A stretch of DNA of 64,000 nucleotides from Paenibacillus rhizosphaerae (GTDB lineage Bacteria; Bacillota; Bacilli; Paenibacillales; Paenibacillaceae): positions 62,001 through 126,000 of the forward strand of contig NZ_JACHXJ010000002.1 of the NCBI RefSeq assembly GCF_014192015.1, read 5' to 3'. The notes beneath the pieces are model-generated. The model was not told the origin of the DNA. It did not search any database and worked only from the letters and a program-made list of their open reading frames with translations. Within the stretch, counting starts at the first letter, position 1; each line of letters starts with the position of its first letter. Shown in pieces: positions 28,678-37,228 of the stretch. The position numbers were made by a program, and so were the translations under genes.

Positions 28678-29667
28678 ATGGCTATTCTCGTAACGGGTGG
28701 AGCAGGATATATCGGGTCGCATACGGTAGCGGCTCTTCTGGAGCGCGGCGAGGAGGTTGTCGTGCTCGACAATTTGCAGACGGGGCACCGCGGCGCGCTG
28801 CTCGGCGGCAAGCTGTACGAAGGGGATCTGCGGGACAAGGCACTGCTGGCGCAGCTGTTCGCCGAGAACGAGATCGACGCGGTGATCCATTTCGCAGCGA
28901 ATTCCCTCGTGGGCGAAAGCATGCAGAAGCCGGTGAAGTACTATGACAACAACGTCTACGGCACGCTCTGCCTGCTGGAAGCGATGGACGCGGCGAACGT
29001 GCGCCGGATCGTCTTTTCCTCCACGGCGGCGACCTACGGCGAACCTGAACGCGTGCCGATCGTCGAGAGCGACCGCACGCAGCCGACGAACGTGTACGGG
29101 GAGACCAAATTGATGATGGAGCGCATGATGTCCTGGTTCGACCAGGTGCTCGGCATCAAGTACGTGGCCCTGCGCTATTTCAATGCAGCCGGGGCGCATG
29201 ACGGCGGCAAAATCGGCGAGGACCATCGTCCCGAAAGCCATCTCATTCCGCTCGTGCTGCAAACCGCGCTGAAGCAGCGCGAGAGCATCGCCGTCTTCGG
29301 CGAAGACTATCCGACCGCAGACGGATCCTGCGTCCGGGACTACATCCACGTAAGCGATCTGGCGGATGCGCACTTGCGGGCGGTTGATTATTTGCGCAAG
29401 GGCGAGGCCAGCAACGTGTTTAACCTGGGGATCGGGGAAGGCTTCTCCGTCAAGGAAGTCATCGAGACGGCGAAAAAGGTCACCGGCCTGGACATTCCCG
29501 TCGTCGTGCAAGCCCGCCGTGCCGGAGATCCCGCTGTGCTCGTTGCATCTTCTGAAAAAGCCCGCAATGTGCTTGGATGGAACCCTTCGCGTACCAAGCT
29601 GGAGGACATTATCGAGAGCGCCTGGAGCTGGCATCAAAGCCATCCTGACGGATACGGCAAAGAATAA
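28678..29667 (+). CDS. galE: UDP-glucose 4-epimerase
   Basis: Interconverts UDP-galactose and UDP-glucose. A 329-residue extended SDR with NAD motif GGAGYIGSH, the catalytic pair Tyr140 and Lys144 (YGETK), SSTAATYGEPE and RYFNAAGA. The ribosome site is AAGGGGGAT. It sits between galK and galT with two- and twelve-base gaps, so the three are one operon. Confidence 0.95.
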   Translation: MAILVTGGAGYIGSHTVAALLERGEEVVVLDNLQTGHRGALLGGKLYEGDLRDKALLAQLFAENEIDAVIHFAANSLVGESMQKPVKYYDNNVYGTLCLLEAMDAANVRRIVFSSTAATYGEPERVPIVESDRTQPTNVYGETKLMMERMMSWFDQVLGIKYVALRYFNAAGAHDGGKIGEDHRPESHLIPLVLQTALKQRESIAVFGEDYPTADGSCVRDYIHVSDLADAHLRAVDYLRKGEASNVFNLGIGEGFSVKEVIETAKKVTGLDIPVVVQARRAGDPAVLVASSEKARNVLGWNPSRTKLEDIIESAWSWHQSHPDGYGKE

Positions 29668-29679
29668 GGGGGAAGCGCA

Positions 29680-31269
29680 TTGAATCCACAGACTGACAAC
29701 ACGAATCCCTTAAAAGAACAAGCCTTGCAGGCGATCGACCGCCTCGTTCGTTTCGCGTTGGAACACCGGCTCATTCAGGCTGAAGACACCGATTACAGCC
29801 GCAACCTGCTGCTGGATATGTTCGGCGCAAGCGAGCCTTCGCTGAGCGAGACTGAGCCGGAGGCCGCGGACAGTCCGCAGCGGATGATCGATACGCTGCT
29901 GGATTACGCGTTTGAGATCGGACTGATGCCGGAGAATACCGACACCTACCGCGACCTGCTCGACGCCAAAATTATGGGCCTGCTCATGGCGCGGCCTTCG
30001 GAAGTAATCGCCGATTTCGAGCGCACGGCACGGGAGCAGGGAATCGAAGCGGCCACCGACCGGTTTTATCGGCTGTCGATCGACTCGAACTATATCCGGA
30101 TGGATCGGGTCAGCAAAAATGTGTACTGGACGTATCCGTCGGAATACGGCGACATCGAAATGACCATAAACCTGTCCAAGCCGGAGAAAAGTCCGAAGGA
30201 AATCGCCATGGCCAAGCTGCTGCCGCCGCCGGTCTATCCCAAATGCCAGCTGTGCCGCGAGAACGTGGGCTATGCCGGCCGGGTGAACCATCCCGCGCGC
30301 CAAAACCTGCGGGTTATTCCGCTTGAGATGAACAACGAAAACTGGTTCTTCCAGTATTCGCCGTATGTGTATTACAACGAGCACTGCATCGTGTTCCACC
30401 ATGATCACGTGCCGATGAAGCTGACGAAGGACAGCCTGCGGCGCCTGCTCGCTTTTGTAGACGTCTTCCCGCATTATTTTATCGGCTCCAATGCCGATCT
30501 GCCGATCGTGGGTGGGTCCATTTTGACCCATGACCATTTCCAGGGAGGGCGCCATACGTTCCCGATTCAGAACGCGCCGAAGGAAGCATCCTTCACCCAC
30601 CCGCACTTTCCGGACGTGATGGTCAGCATCGTCAAATGGCCGATGTCTGTATTGCGGCTTACTTCGGCGGACAATACCGTCCTGCTGGAATGCGCCGATT
30701 CCATTTACGAGGCCTGGAAGCAGTACAGCGATCCGGAAGCCGAGATTTATGCTTTTACGGAAGAGGGCGGAGAGCGGGTGCCGCATAACACGGTGACCCC
30801 GATCGTCCATCGGACGCCGGACGGCGGATACGAAATGGACTTGGTGCTGCGCAACAACCGGACCAGCGAGGAGCATCCGGCGGGCATTTTCCATCCGCAT
30901 GCCGAAATGCACCATATCAAGAAGGAGAACATCGGCCTCATCGAGGTGATGGGCCTGGCGATTCTGCCGGGACGGCTGAAGGAAGAGCTGGATCAGGTCG
31001 CGGATATTCTATCCGGAAACCGCGGGCTGTATGAAGCGCTTCTTCAGGACGACAACCATTCGCTTCAGGTTCACAAACCATGGATCACCCGCCTGGTGGA
31101 AGAACAGGGCATGGAGCGGGACAAAGCTGCCGCCGCGGAGTGGGTCCGCGAGGAGGTAGGACGCATTTTCGTGGAAATTTTGGGCCACGCCGGCGTCTAC
31201 AAACGGACGGAGGCCGGGCAGCAGGCGTTCCGCCGCTTCCTTGCTTCGATGGGCTATACCAAGGCGTAA
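29680..31269 (+). CDS. galT: UDP-glucose-hexose-1-phosphate uridylyltransferase (GalT type 2)
   Basis: Transfers UMP from UDP-glucose to galactose-1-phosphate. At 529 residues it is the long Firmicutes form (GalT_2), not the short HIT-like E. coli form. Landmarks are PVYPKCQLCRENVGYAGRVNHP, SPYVYYNEHCIVFHHDHVPM and GGSILTHDHFQGGRHTFPI with the His residues of the active site. TTG 29680 follows AAGGGGGAAG with six-base spacing. Last gene of the operon, followed by a terminator. Confidence 0.95.
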   Translation: MNPQTDNTNPLKEQALQAIDRLVRFALEHRLIQAEDTDYSRNLLLDMFGASEPSLSETEPEAADSPQRMIDTLLDYAFEIGLMPENTDTYRDLLDAKIMGLLMARPSEVIADFERTAREQGIEAATDRFYRLSIDSNYIRMDRVSKNVYWTYPSEYGDIEMTINLSKPEKSPKEIAMAKLLPPPVYPKCQLCRENVGYAGRVNHPARQNLRVIPLEMNNENWFFQYSPYVYYNEHCIVFHHDHVPMKLTKDSLRRLLAFVDVFPHYFIGSNADLPIVGGSILTHDHFQGGRHTFPIQNAPKEASFTHPHFPDVMVSIVKWPMSVLRLTSADNTVLLECADSIYEAWKQYSDPEAEIYAFTEEGGERVPHNTVTPIVHRTPDGGYEMDLVLRNNRTSEEHPAGIFHPHAEMHHIKKENIGLIEVMGLAILPGRLKEELDQVADILSGNRGLYEALLQDDNHSLQVHKPWITRLVEEQGMERDKAAAAEWVREEVGRIFVEILGHAGVYKRTEAGQQAFRRFLASMGYTKA

Positions 31270-31302
31270 TTTCTTATATTCGGGGGATGCGTCCCTCTAT
31301 AC

Positions 31303-31343
31303 AAACCGCTTATTCCCTGCACGGGAAGGGCGGTTTGTTTCTT
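31303..31343 (+). terminator. Intrinsic terminator of galKET
   Basis: AAACCGC (31303-31309) pairs with GCGGTTT (31330-31336), with an inner TTCCC/GGGAA, then GTTTCTT. A TATAAT at 31359-31364 follows and is the likely -10 of the next gene. Confidence 0.75.
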
Positions 31344-31404
31344 CTGCGGCCGGAGGGTTATAATATTTAGGGCAACTTATTACATCATGGAGGCGAATCC
31401 GACA

Positions 31405-32568
31405 ATGAAGGCATTTGAATTTCATAACCCGACCAAGCTGATTTTCGGCCAGGGTCAGCTGGATAAATTAAAAACCGAAGTTCCGAAATACGGGAAAAAA
31501 GTGCTGCTGGTATACGGTGGCGGAAGCATCAAGCGCTCCGGCCTGTACGACAACGTGCTTGCGCTGCTCAAGGAAATCGGCGCCGAGGTAACCGAGCTGG
31601 CAGGCGTAGAGCCGAATCCGCGCTTATCAACGGTACATAAAGGGGTGGACCTGTGCCGGACGAATGACATTGAGCTGATCCTTGCGGTTGGCGGCGGCAG
31701 CGTCCTGGACTGCTCCAAGGCGATTGCGGTCGGCGCCAAATACGACGGTGATATGTGGGACTTTGTAGAACGCAAAGCCGCTCCGCAGGCGGCCCTTCCG
31801 CTCGGCACGGTGCTGACGATGGCGGCGACGGGCTCGGAAATGAACGGAGGCTCGGTCATTACGAACGAGCAGACGAAAGAAAAGATGGGCTGGGGCAGCC
31901 CGCTTGCCTTCCCGGCATTTTCCATCCTGGATCCGGTGAACACGTATTCCCTGCCGAAGGACCAAACCGTTTACGGCATGGTAGACATGATGTCCCACGT
32001 GCTGGAGCATTACTTCCACCAGGAGACCAACACGCCGGTTCAGGACGGCTTCTGCGAAACGGTGCTTCGAACCGTCATCGAAACGGCGCCGAAGCTGATT
32101 AACGATCTGGAAAACTACGAGTACCGTTCTACGATCATGTACTGCGGCACAATGGCGCTGAACGGGGTGCTGAACATGGGCATGTCCGGCGACTGGGCGA
32201 CCCACAATATTGAACACGCCGTATCGGCCGTGTATGACATTCCGCATGGCGGCGGTTTGGCCATCCTGTTCCCGAACTGGATGAAATATAACTTAAGCGT
32301 GGATCCGGGCCGCTTCAAGCGCCTTGCCGTCAACGTGTTTAACGTGGATCCGGCCGGTAAGAGCGACGAACAGGTTGGGGAAGAGGGCATTCAGGCGCTG
32401 CGCGATTTCTGGAGCTCTATCGGAGCGCCGGCCCGCCTGGCCGATTACGACATCGACGACAGCCAGATTGAAGTGATGGCCGAGAAATCGGTCCGCTTCG
32501 GTCCGTTCGGCAACTTCCGCAAGCTGAACAAGGAAGATGTCATCGAAATTTACAAAATGTCGCTGTAA
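31405..32568 (+). CDS. Iron-containing alcohol dehydrogenase (butanol dehydrogenase/YugJ type)
   Basis: A 387-residue group III dehydrogenase reducing aldehydes with NAD(P)H. The nucleotide motif [32 protein letters not shown], and metal-site His residues in [11 protein letters not shown] and [22 protein letters not shown] are present. The start is ATG 31405, nine bases after GGAGGCG; the ATG at 31387 overlaps that site. Its own promoter and terminator make it a single-gene unit. Confidence 0.92.
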   Translation: MKAFEFHNPTKLIFGQGQLDKLKTEVPKYGKKVLLVYGGGSIKRSGLYDNVLALLKEIGAEVTELAGVEPNPRLSTVHKGVDLCRTNDIELILAVGGGSVLDCSKAIAVGAKYDGDMWDFVERKAAPQAALPLGTVLTMAATGSEMNGGSVITNEQTKEKMGWGSPLAFPAFSILDPVNTYSLPKDQTVYGMVDMMSHVLEHYFHQETNTPVQDGFCETVLRTVIETAPKLINDLENYEYRSTIMYCGTMALNGVLNMGMSGDWATHNIEHAVSAVYDIPHGGGLAILFPNWMKYNLSVDPGRFKRLAVNVFNVDPAGKSDEQVGEEGIQALRDFWSSIGAPARLADYDIDDSQIEVMAEKSVRFGPFGNFRKLNKEDVIEIYKMSL

Positions 32569-32580
32569 GGCGTAATAGCC

Positions 32581-32623
32581 AAGGGGCTTTCCCAAAGGTC
32601 GATCCGACCGGGAAAGCCCCTTT
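32581..32623. terminator. Bidirectional terminator
   Basis: AAGGGGCTTTCCC pairs with GGGAAAGCCCCTT (13 bp) around a loop with GGTCG/CGACC. It lies between the convergent dehydrogenase and serine hydrolase genes. Confidence 0.92.
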
Positions 32624-32695
32624 TGCCGTTCCGCCGCTTATCCGGCGTAGAGGGTACAGGTTGATGACCGCACCCTTGATTGCTGAATAGACCGC

Positions 32696-34285
32696 TTACT
32701 TTGTACCTCCTGAGCCGGTTTGAATCTCCCGGTCTTGGTTCATGGGAAGGTTTCGCCGCATCCCATACCGGACCAACCAAATCGTCTTCATCATTCCCTT
32801 CAGTGCCAGAAGGATGGTGACTATCTTCAGCCAAAGGATGACGTCCGGCTGATAAATTTCCGCAATATGCCATACCGGCACGACCTGAGTCATGCTCAAT
32901 ATGAGCACAATAAACAAACCTGCGAATTCAAGAACCATGTTGGCTATCAATAATCTGAAAGACATTGCGGACAAGCCGGAAGGGGCAGTTCTCCATGGTC
33001 CAAGGCAGCGTCTGGCCGTTCGAGCAACCGTGTATAATAACCATGCACTGAGTACGATCATGATTCCGTTAGCAAGCAGGTATTTCTGCGAAATGCTTAG
33101 AAAAGGTCCGCCTGTCGGCTGCTCATTCAAGATGCTGATGACCCCGGTTGCAATGTGGGTCGTCGTGATGATGTGCGATTTGAATAATGTGGAATCGATC
33201 GCGTCAAGCACGTTAGCGAACACGATCACTCCCAATTGTTGTTCCGGCACAATATAAGCCTGGGCTTGGAAGCCGATCGAGCCGCCCGGCTGACCGATCA
33301 CCGGCAAACCGTTAATACGTGCCGTCATCCAACCCATGGCGTACGTTCCTGGAGCAGGCTCGGTCTGCATTAGCCGAATTCCCTCCGGAGAGAGCGCGGA
33401 CTTATTTTCAAAACGGCCGCCGTTGATTTGGGCTATCAAATAATGGCTCATGTCCTCCGCACTTGCATAGAGGTAGCCGGCGGGCGCATCCCCTGGAATA
33501 TAAACATAAGGGCCATCGTAGGCAGCGTTGTATCCGAATATCCGCCGGTAGGGCGTAGCCAATCCGTGCTCAGCTGCTTCATCGAGTGTAGCGTAGCTGT
33601 GATCCATCGACAGCGGGCTGAAAATATGTTCCTTTACGTAGTCGCCATACGACTGGCCGGACACCTGCTGCACAATATAGCCGAGCAATACGTAATTTGC
33701 GTTCGAATACCTGTAGGGATGTTCGGTTGGCTTGGCCTCCTTCAAAAACTTTTTCGCATAAGACATGGCGTTTTTCTCCAGAGCGTCTTGATTGGAGTCG
33801 TTAATGCTAGACAGCGTGTTGCTAAAAGTGGAGATTTGGGAGAAGCCGCTTGTTTGGTTAAGCAGCTGACGTACTGTAATGAAGTCTGCACCGTTATACT
33901 TGGTAGGGATATAGCGCTGTATAGGCGCATCCAGGTCGATTTTACCGGATTCGGCAAGCTGCAGAACGGCCATTGCCGTCATCGATTTGCCGATGGAGCC
34001 GATTCCGAAAGGCGTTTCAGGAGTTACAGGACGGCCGGATGAATCGGCTTGACCATATCCTTTGACGTAAAGAATCCGATCCCCCTGTACAATCCCGAGA
34101 GCCAGCCCCGGAAGACGCTGCCGATTCATTTCACGGGCAATGTACGCATCCACTTCGGAAAAGACAACGTTTCCTGGTCGCTCTACTTTCGTGCTTTCCC
34201 CATCACGCGCTGATGCCAACAGGGGGAAAATGGACAGACCACATAACATTATGGCTGCCAATCTCATTTTCAACCTCATTTTCAT
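32696..34285 (-). CDS. Serine hydrolase, beta-lactamase/class C PBP family, with C-terminal membrane helices
   Basis: A 529-residue protein: signal-like N-terminus (RLAAIMLCGLSIFPLLASA), an extracellular class C beta-lactamase fold domain with the nucleophile in Ser-Ile-Gly-Lys (GSIGKSM) and YSN (RYSNANY), then four predicted TM segments at the C-terminus (NGIMIVLSAWLLYTV, LLIANMVLEFAGLFIVLIL and others). Related proteins are D-aminopeptidases or esterases; the substrate is unknown. ATG 34285 has GAGGATGG upstream; upstream in-frame codons lie in the operator. It is controlled with the neighbouring tetR gene through a shared operator type. Confidence 0.9.
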   Translation of the reverse strand: MKMRLKMRLAAIMLCGLSIFPLLASARDGESTKVERPGNVVFSEVDAYIAREMNRQRLPGLALGIVQGDRILYVKGYGQADSSGRPVTPETPFGIGSIGKSMTAMAVLQLAESGKIDLDAPIQRYIPTKYNGADFITVRQLLNQTSGFSQISTFSNTLSSINDSNQDALEKNAMSYAKKFLKEAKPTEHPYRYSNANYVLLGYIVQQVSGQSYGDYVKEHIFSPLSMDHSYATLDEAAEHGLATPYRRIFGYNAAYDGPYVYIPGDAPAGYLYASAEDMSHYLIAQINGGRFENKSALSPEGIRLMQTEPAPGTYAMGWMTARINGLPVIGQPGGSIGFQAQAYIVPEQQLGVIVFANVLDAIDSTLFKSHIITTTHIATGVISILNEQPTGGPFLSISQKYLLANGIMIVLSAWLLYTVARTARRCLGPWRTAPSGLSAMSFRLLIANMVLEFAGLFIVLILSMTQVVPVWHIAEIYQPDVILWLKIVTILLALKGMMKTIWLVRYGMRRNLPMNQDREIQTGSGGTK

Positions 34286-34315
34286 CTTATCCCATCCTCT
34301 TTTCAACATGTTCTT

Positions 34316-34343
34316 ATGAATGAATATTTTTAAGTTCATTCAT
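34316..34343 (-). promoter_or_regulatory. TetR-type operator upstream of the serine hydrolase gene
   Basis: ATGAATGAA (34316-34324), a ten-base AT-rich centre, TTCATTCAT (34335-34343): a perfect 9-bp dyad, matching the site before tetR (34964-34987). Confidence 0.85.
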
Positions 34344-34371
34344 CCCAAGCGAAAAAAAAGACCAACATCAA

Positions 34372-34947
34372 TCATTGGTGATCTCTTGTTAGTCCCTGCA
34401 TAATGAATTCCGCTAAATACAGTGTGATTTTCGGGAAATATTGAATTCCGATTTCTTCTTTGTGCATATCGAGGTAGACCAGCGAATCCAGGAAACCGGG
34501 CAAAAGCTCTTCCTCGATATCTTCCCTGATCTTACCCTGGGCCTTCCAGGTTTTAAATAATTCCATGTAAAAAGCACGGAAGGAATCGATATTTTTACTG
34601 CCTTCAGCTCTATAGTATTTTTCAAGTCCTTTATAAAAGTCCTTGCTGTACCATTCCTGCAAAATGGGGTTGGTATGAACAGCCTCAATATTGCGCATGA
34701 TCAGTTGATTAATGACGTTCAGCGGCTCCTGATCCACATCGATCGATTCCATAAGCTGTTTCTTGAGGCTCTCATTTTCCTGGATGTAGATTTCCAGGAA
34801 CAGCTGCTCTTTAGACGGATAGTAGTTATAGAACGTTCCAACGGCGATGCCGGCGGATTGGGCGATTTCTTTAATATTCGTTTGTTTGAATCCCTTCGTG
34901 CTGAACAAAGCCTTTCCGTGTATAAAAATGTCCGATTTGATATCCAT
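34372..34947 (-). CDS. TetR/AcrR family regulator
   Basis: A 191-residue repressor. The N-terminal helix-turn-helix TNIKEIAQSAGIAVGTFYNYYPSKEQLF is the typical TetR domain; the C-terminal ligand domain is unassigned. It lies upstream of the serine hydrolase gene on the same strand with 86 bases between. Near-identical dyads precede both genes, so it probably represses itself and the hydrolase. The inducer is unknown. Confidence 0.92.
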   Translation of the reverse strand: MDIKSDIFIHGKALFSTKGFKQTNIKEIAQSAGIAVGTFYNYYPSKEQLFLEIYIQENESLKKQLMESIDVDQEPLNVINQLIMRNIEAVHTNPILQEWYSKDFYKGLEKYYRAEGSKNIDSFRAFYMELFKTWKAQGKIREDIEEELLPGFLDSLVYLDMHKEEIGIQYFPKITLYLAEFIMQGLTRDHQ

Positions 34948-34963
34948 GAGCCCTCAACCTTTA

Positions 34964-34987
34964 GAATGAATATTTTTAAATTCATTC
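34964..34987 (-). promoter_or_regulatory. TetR-type operator upstream of tetR (autoregulation)
   Basis: GAATGAA (34964-34970), ten-base centre TATTTTTAAA, TTCATTC (34981-34987). Same arms and almost the same centre as the operator at 34316-34343. Confidence 0.85.
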
Positions 34988-35116
34988 ACATTAAAACATA
35001 CCGTTTCCCGGACTGTCAACCACACCCATTTTTTGTTGATGAGCATATTGCCGTAGGGATGGATGGTTACAAATCATAATTCAGCTTCTCCGTACAAGTA
35101 TATTCCCGTCCTATGA

Positions 35117-35962
35117 TCATGGTGTCCGTCCGGCATACTCGTTTTCATATATGCCCTGCACAAGTTCCAGCACCGGTTTGCCGGCTTCGGCATACTTCAA
35201 CTCTGTGGGCTCGTTTTTCAACAGAAATACGCCGTTCAGGTTCTTGTGCTTGCCGAAAGCCGCTTCATACAGGAGCGAAGCGCCCTTGGAGGGAGGACTC
35301 ATGACCAGCTTCATGGCTATTTTTATATACCAAGGCAGCCCGGCATTTTTTCCTTTCCGGATCGTATTGTTGCCCCCGGGGTCGGCGCTGCGGATCGTCA
35401 AGCCTTCGACGGCTGCCAAGGGGGCGGCTTCGCGGGTCCACAGCGACAACGCCAGCTTGGAAGCAGCGTAGGGACCGAACAGCTTCTTGAATGTGCGCGG
35501 AGAGGCCAGCTCTGCCGGCTGAAAGCGGCGGACCATTTTCATCGCCGAGGACGACGTGTTGATGATCGTTTTGAAGGAACCTTGCTTCATCAAATCTTTC
35601 AGCTCCATGAAGATGATATAGGGAACTACGGTTTGCAGTTCGAAATGCATCTCCCGTCCCTGCTTGGAATACACCAGCTCAGGGAAGCTGCCCCCGGCAT
35701 TGTTAAACAGCATATCGATCTTGTCTTCCATGCTCTTGACCTCGTTCAGCGCCCGCTTTAAGGCGGAGAAATCGGCGAGATCGGCATTATATGGACGAAG
35801 CTGCCGGCTTGCGAGAGCTTTCTGGATCAAGGCGTCGTCGCCGGGGAAAGCGGAACGGACCAAGGCAAGGACGGTCCACCCTTCACCCAGCAGTCTGCGG
35901 GTCAGATCCAGGCCGATGCCGTTGTTTGCCCCGGTAATCAGTGCGATTGAGTTTGTTTTCAT
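35117..35962 (-). CDS. SDR family NAD(P)-dependent oxidoreductase
   Basis: A 281-residue short-chain dehydrogenase with the cofactor motif TGANNGIGLDL, NNAGG, Ser in INTSSSA and the catalytic YAASK, then the PG motif ADPGGNN. The substrate cannot be told. The start is ATG 35962, five bases after GGAGG. It is transcribed divergently from a merR gene, and its promoter has the 19-bp spacer and dyad of MerR-activated promoters. Confidence 0.9.
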   Translation of the reverse strand: MKTNSIALITGANNGIGLDLTRRLLGEGWTVLALVRSAFPGDDALIQKALASRQLRPYNADLADFSALKRALNEVKSMEDKIDMLFNNAGGSFPELVYSKQGREMHFELQTVVPYIIFMELKDLMKQGSFKTIINTSSSAMKMVRRFQPAELASPRTFKKLFGPYAASKLALSLWTREAAPLAAVEGLTIRSADPGGNNTIRKGKNAGLPWYIKIAMKLVMSPPSKGASLLYEAAFGKHKNLNGVFLLKNEPTELKYAEAGKPVLELVQGIYENEYAGRTP

Positions 35963-36008
35963 ATGTGCCTCCTTGGAGATGATTAGATTTTGGATTTGCG
36001 GTAAAGCC

Positions 36009-36039
36009 ACTCTACAACTTGTAGTCGGCTACAAGTCAA
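36009..36039 (-). promoter_or_regulatory. MerR-type promoter of the SDR gene
   Basis: In the minus direction TTGACT (36039-36034), a 19-base spacer and TAGAGT (36014-36009). The spacer holds the dyad ACTTGTAG-TCGG-CTACAAGT (36017-36036). Overlong spacer plus dyad is the hallmark of MerR activation. Confidence 0.85.
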
Positions 36040-36066
36040 TCCCCATTTTCGAACAATTTATCAGAC

Positions 36067-36097
36067 TTGACCTGGAGTCAGCTCCAAGTTGTATGAT
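36067..36097 (+). promoter_or_regulatory. MerR-type promoter of merR itself
   Basis: TTGACC (36067-36072), a 19-base spacer and TATGAT (36092-36097). The spacer dyad, ACTTG at 36065-36069 with CAAGT at 36085-36089, resembles that of the divergent SDR promoter. Confidence 0.8.
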
Positions 36098-36131
36098 GGT
36101 ATGAACATCAGAAACGAAAGGGAAGAATGCC

Positions 36132-36545
36132 ATGACTGATGCATATACGATCAAAGAAGCCGCGGAGCATACCGGCATCCCCGAAGAAACGATTCGCTAT
36201 TACGAACGGATCGGGCTTCTGCCGCGCGCAGAGCGCAAACAAAACCGTCACCGGGTGTACCGGCCAAAGGACTTGGAGACGATGAGGCTGGTCACTTGTC
36301 TGAAGAAGACGGGCATGCCGCTGGAGGAGATGAAGCCGTTTTTGAAACTGTCCGTCGGCGATGACATCAGCGAGCATCCGGAGCTGCACGATTTGATTGT
36401 GGAGCATCGGGCGAAAATCAGGGAACAGATGGACTCTCTTCAGCAGATCCTGGATTTCATTGATTCGCAGATGATAGGAACAGCCCCTGAAGCGGAGTGC
36501 GGTTTGGCCGGCCAGCCGAAACGATTCGGCTTTCTGAATTTATAA
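36132..36545 (+). CDS. MerR family transcriptional regulator
   Basis: A 137-residue protein with the MerR N-terminal domain (YTIKEAAEHTGIPEETIRYYERIGLLP, then RVYRPKDLETMRLVTCLKKTGMPLEEMKPF) and a coiled-coil dimer helix (REQMDSLQQILDFID). It lacks the metal-binding Cys pattern of CueR/ZntR; one Cys lies near the C-terminus. It most resembles the regulators of dehydrogenase genes and probably activates the divergent SDR gene and itself. Confidence 0.92.
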   Translation: MTDAYTIKEAAEHTGIPEETIRYYERIGLLPRAERKQNRHRVYRPKDLETMRLVTCLKKTGMPLEEMKPFLKLSVGDDISEHPELHDLIVEHRAKIREQMDSLQQILDFIDSQMIGTAPEAECGLAGQPKRFGFLNL

Positions 36546-36618
36546 CCCTGAGCCAGGCGGAGGGAAAAGGAGGATTTTGGCGGAAAATCCCCGGAATTCT
36601 AACGAAAAAGGAAAATTT

Positions 36619-36647
36619 TGAAACAAATTAGGCACTTCTAACGTATA
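36619..36647 (+). promoter_or_regulatory. Sigma-W-type (ECF) promoter of nfeD-floT
   Basis: TGAAAC (36619-36624), a 17-base spacer and CGTATA (36642-36647), a close match to the sigma-W consensus TGAAAC/CGTA. The same sigma drives yuaF-yuaG (floT) in B. subtilis. Confidence 0.85.
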
Positions 36648-36691
36648 CCCTTATATAGACAGTCAGGAATACGCACAGGGGGGAACGGAGG

Positions 36692-37228
36692 ATGGAAACG
36701 CTTTATTGGAGCTGCCTGGCAGGCGGAATTATTTTTGCGGTGGTCAGCGTGGTGCTCGGTGATATTTTGAGCCATGCGCTGGATGGACTTCTCGATTTTC
36801 TGTCGGTTGACGTGCTGAAGCCGATGGTAATTGCGACGGCGGTGACCGTATTCGGAGGCGCAGGTATTCTGCTGCTGCGTTACACCGGTTTGCATCAGGG
36901 CTTAAGCGCACTTATTGCCGGAATCGGCGCCATTGGTGTGGCGGGTGTCGTCTATACGGTGTATGTCAGGCCGATGGAGAACAGCGAGAATTCCACGGGA
37001 TATTCCATCCGCGAGCTCGAAGGCCGCATCGGTGAAGTTACGATTCCTATTCCGCCGGAAGGGTACGGCGAGGTGATGGTGAGGCTGGGAGCAGGCAATA
37101 CGCTGCATATCGCCTCCAGTCTGGAGCGCCTTCCGCTGCCCGCCGGAACCCGTGTCGTCGTCGTGGATGTGCTGGACGGCGTCCTGCGCGTGACCAGACT
37201 GGAAGAGAGAAAAGGAGATGTGGTTTGA
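36692..37228 (+). CDS. NfeD-like membrane protein (YuaF type)
   Basis: A 178-residue short NfeD protein with TM segments WSCLAGGIIFAVVSVVLG, MVIATAVTVFGGAGILLL and LIAGIGAIGVAGVVYTVYV, and a C-terminal OB-fold (about 105-178, ELEGRIGEVTIPIPPEGYGEVMV). Partner of flotillin in membrane microdomains. GGAGG lies upstream of the ATG. Its stop shares one base with the flotillin start (TGATG), so translation is coupled. Confidence 0.88.
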   Translation: METLYWSCLAGGIIFAVVSVVLGDILSHALDGLLDFLSVDVLKPMVIATAVTVFGGAGILLLRYTGLHQGLSALIAGIGAIGVAGVVYTVYVRPMENSENSTGYSIRELEGRIGEVTIPIPPEGYGEVMVRLGAGNTLHIASSLERLPLPAGTRVVVVDVLDGVLRVTRLEERKGDVV

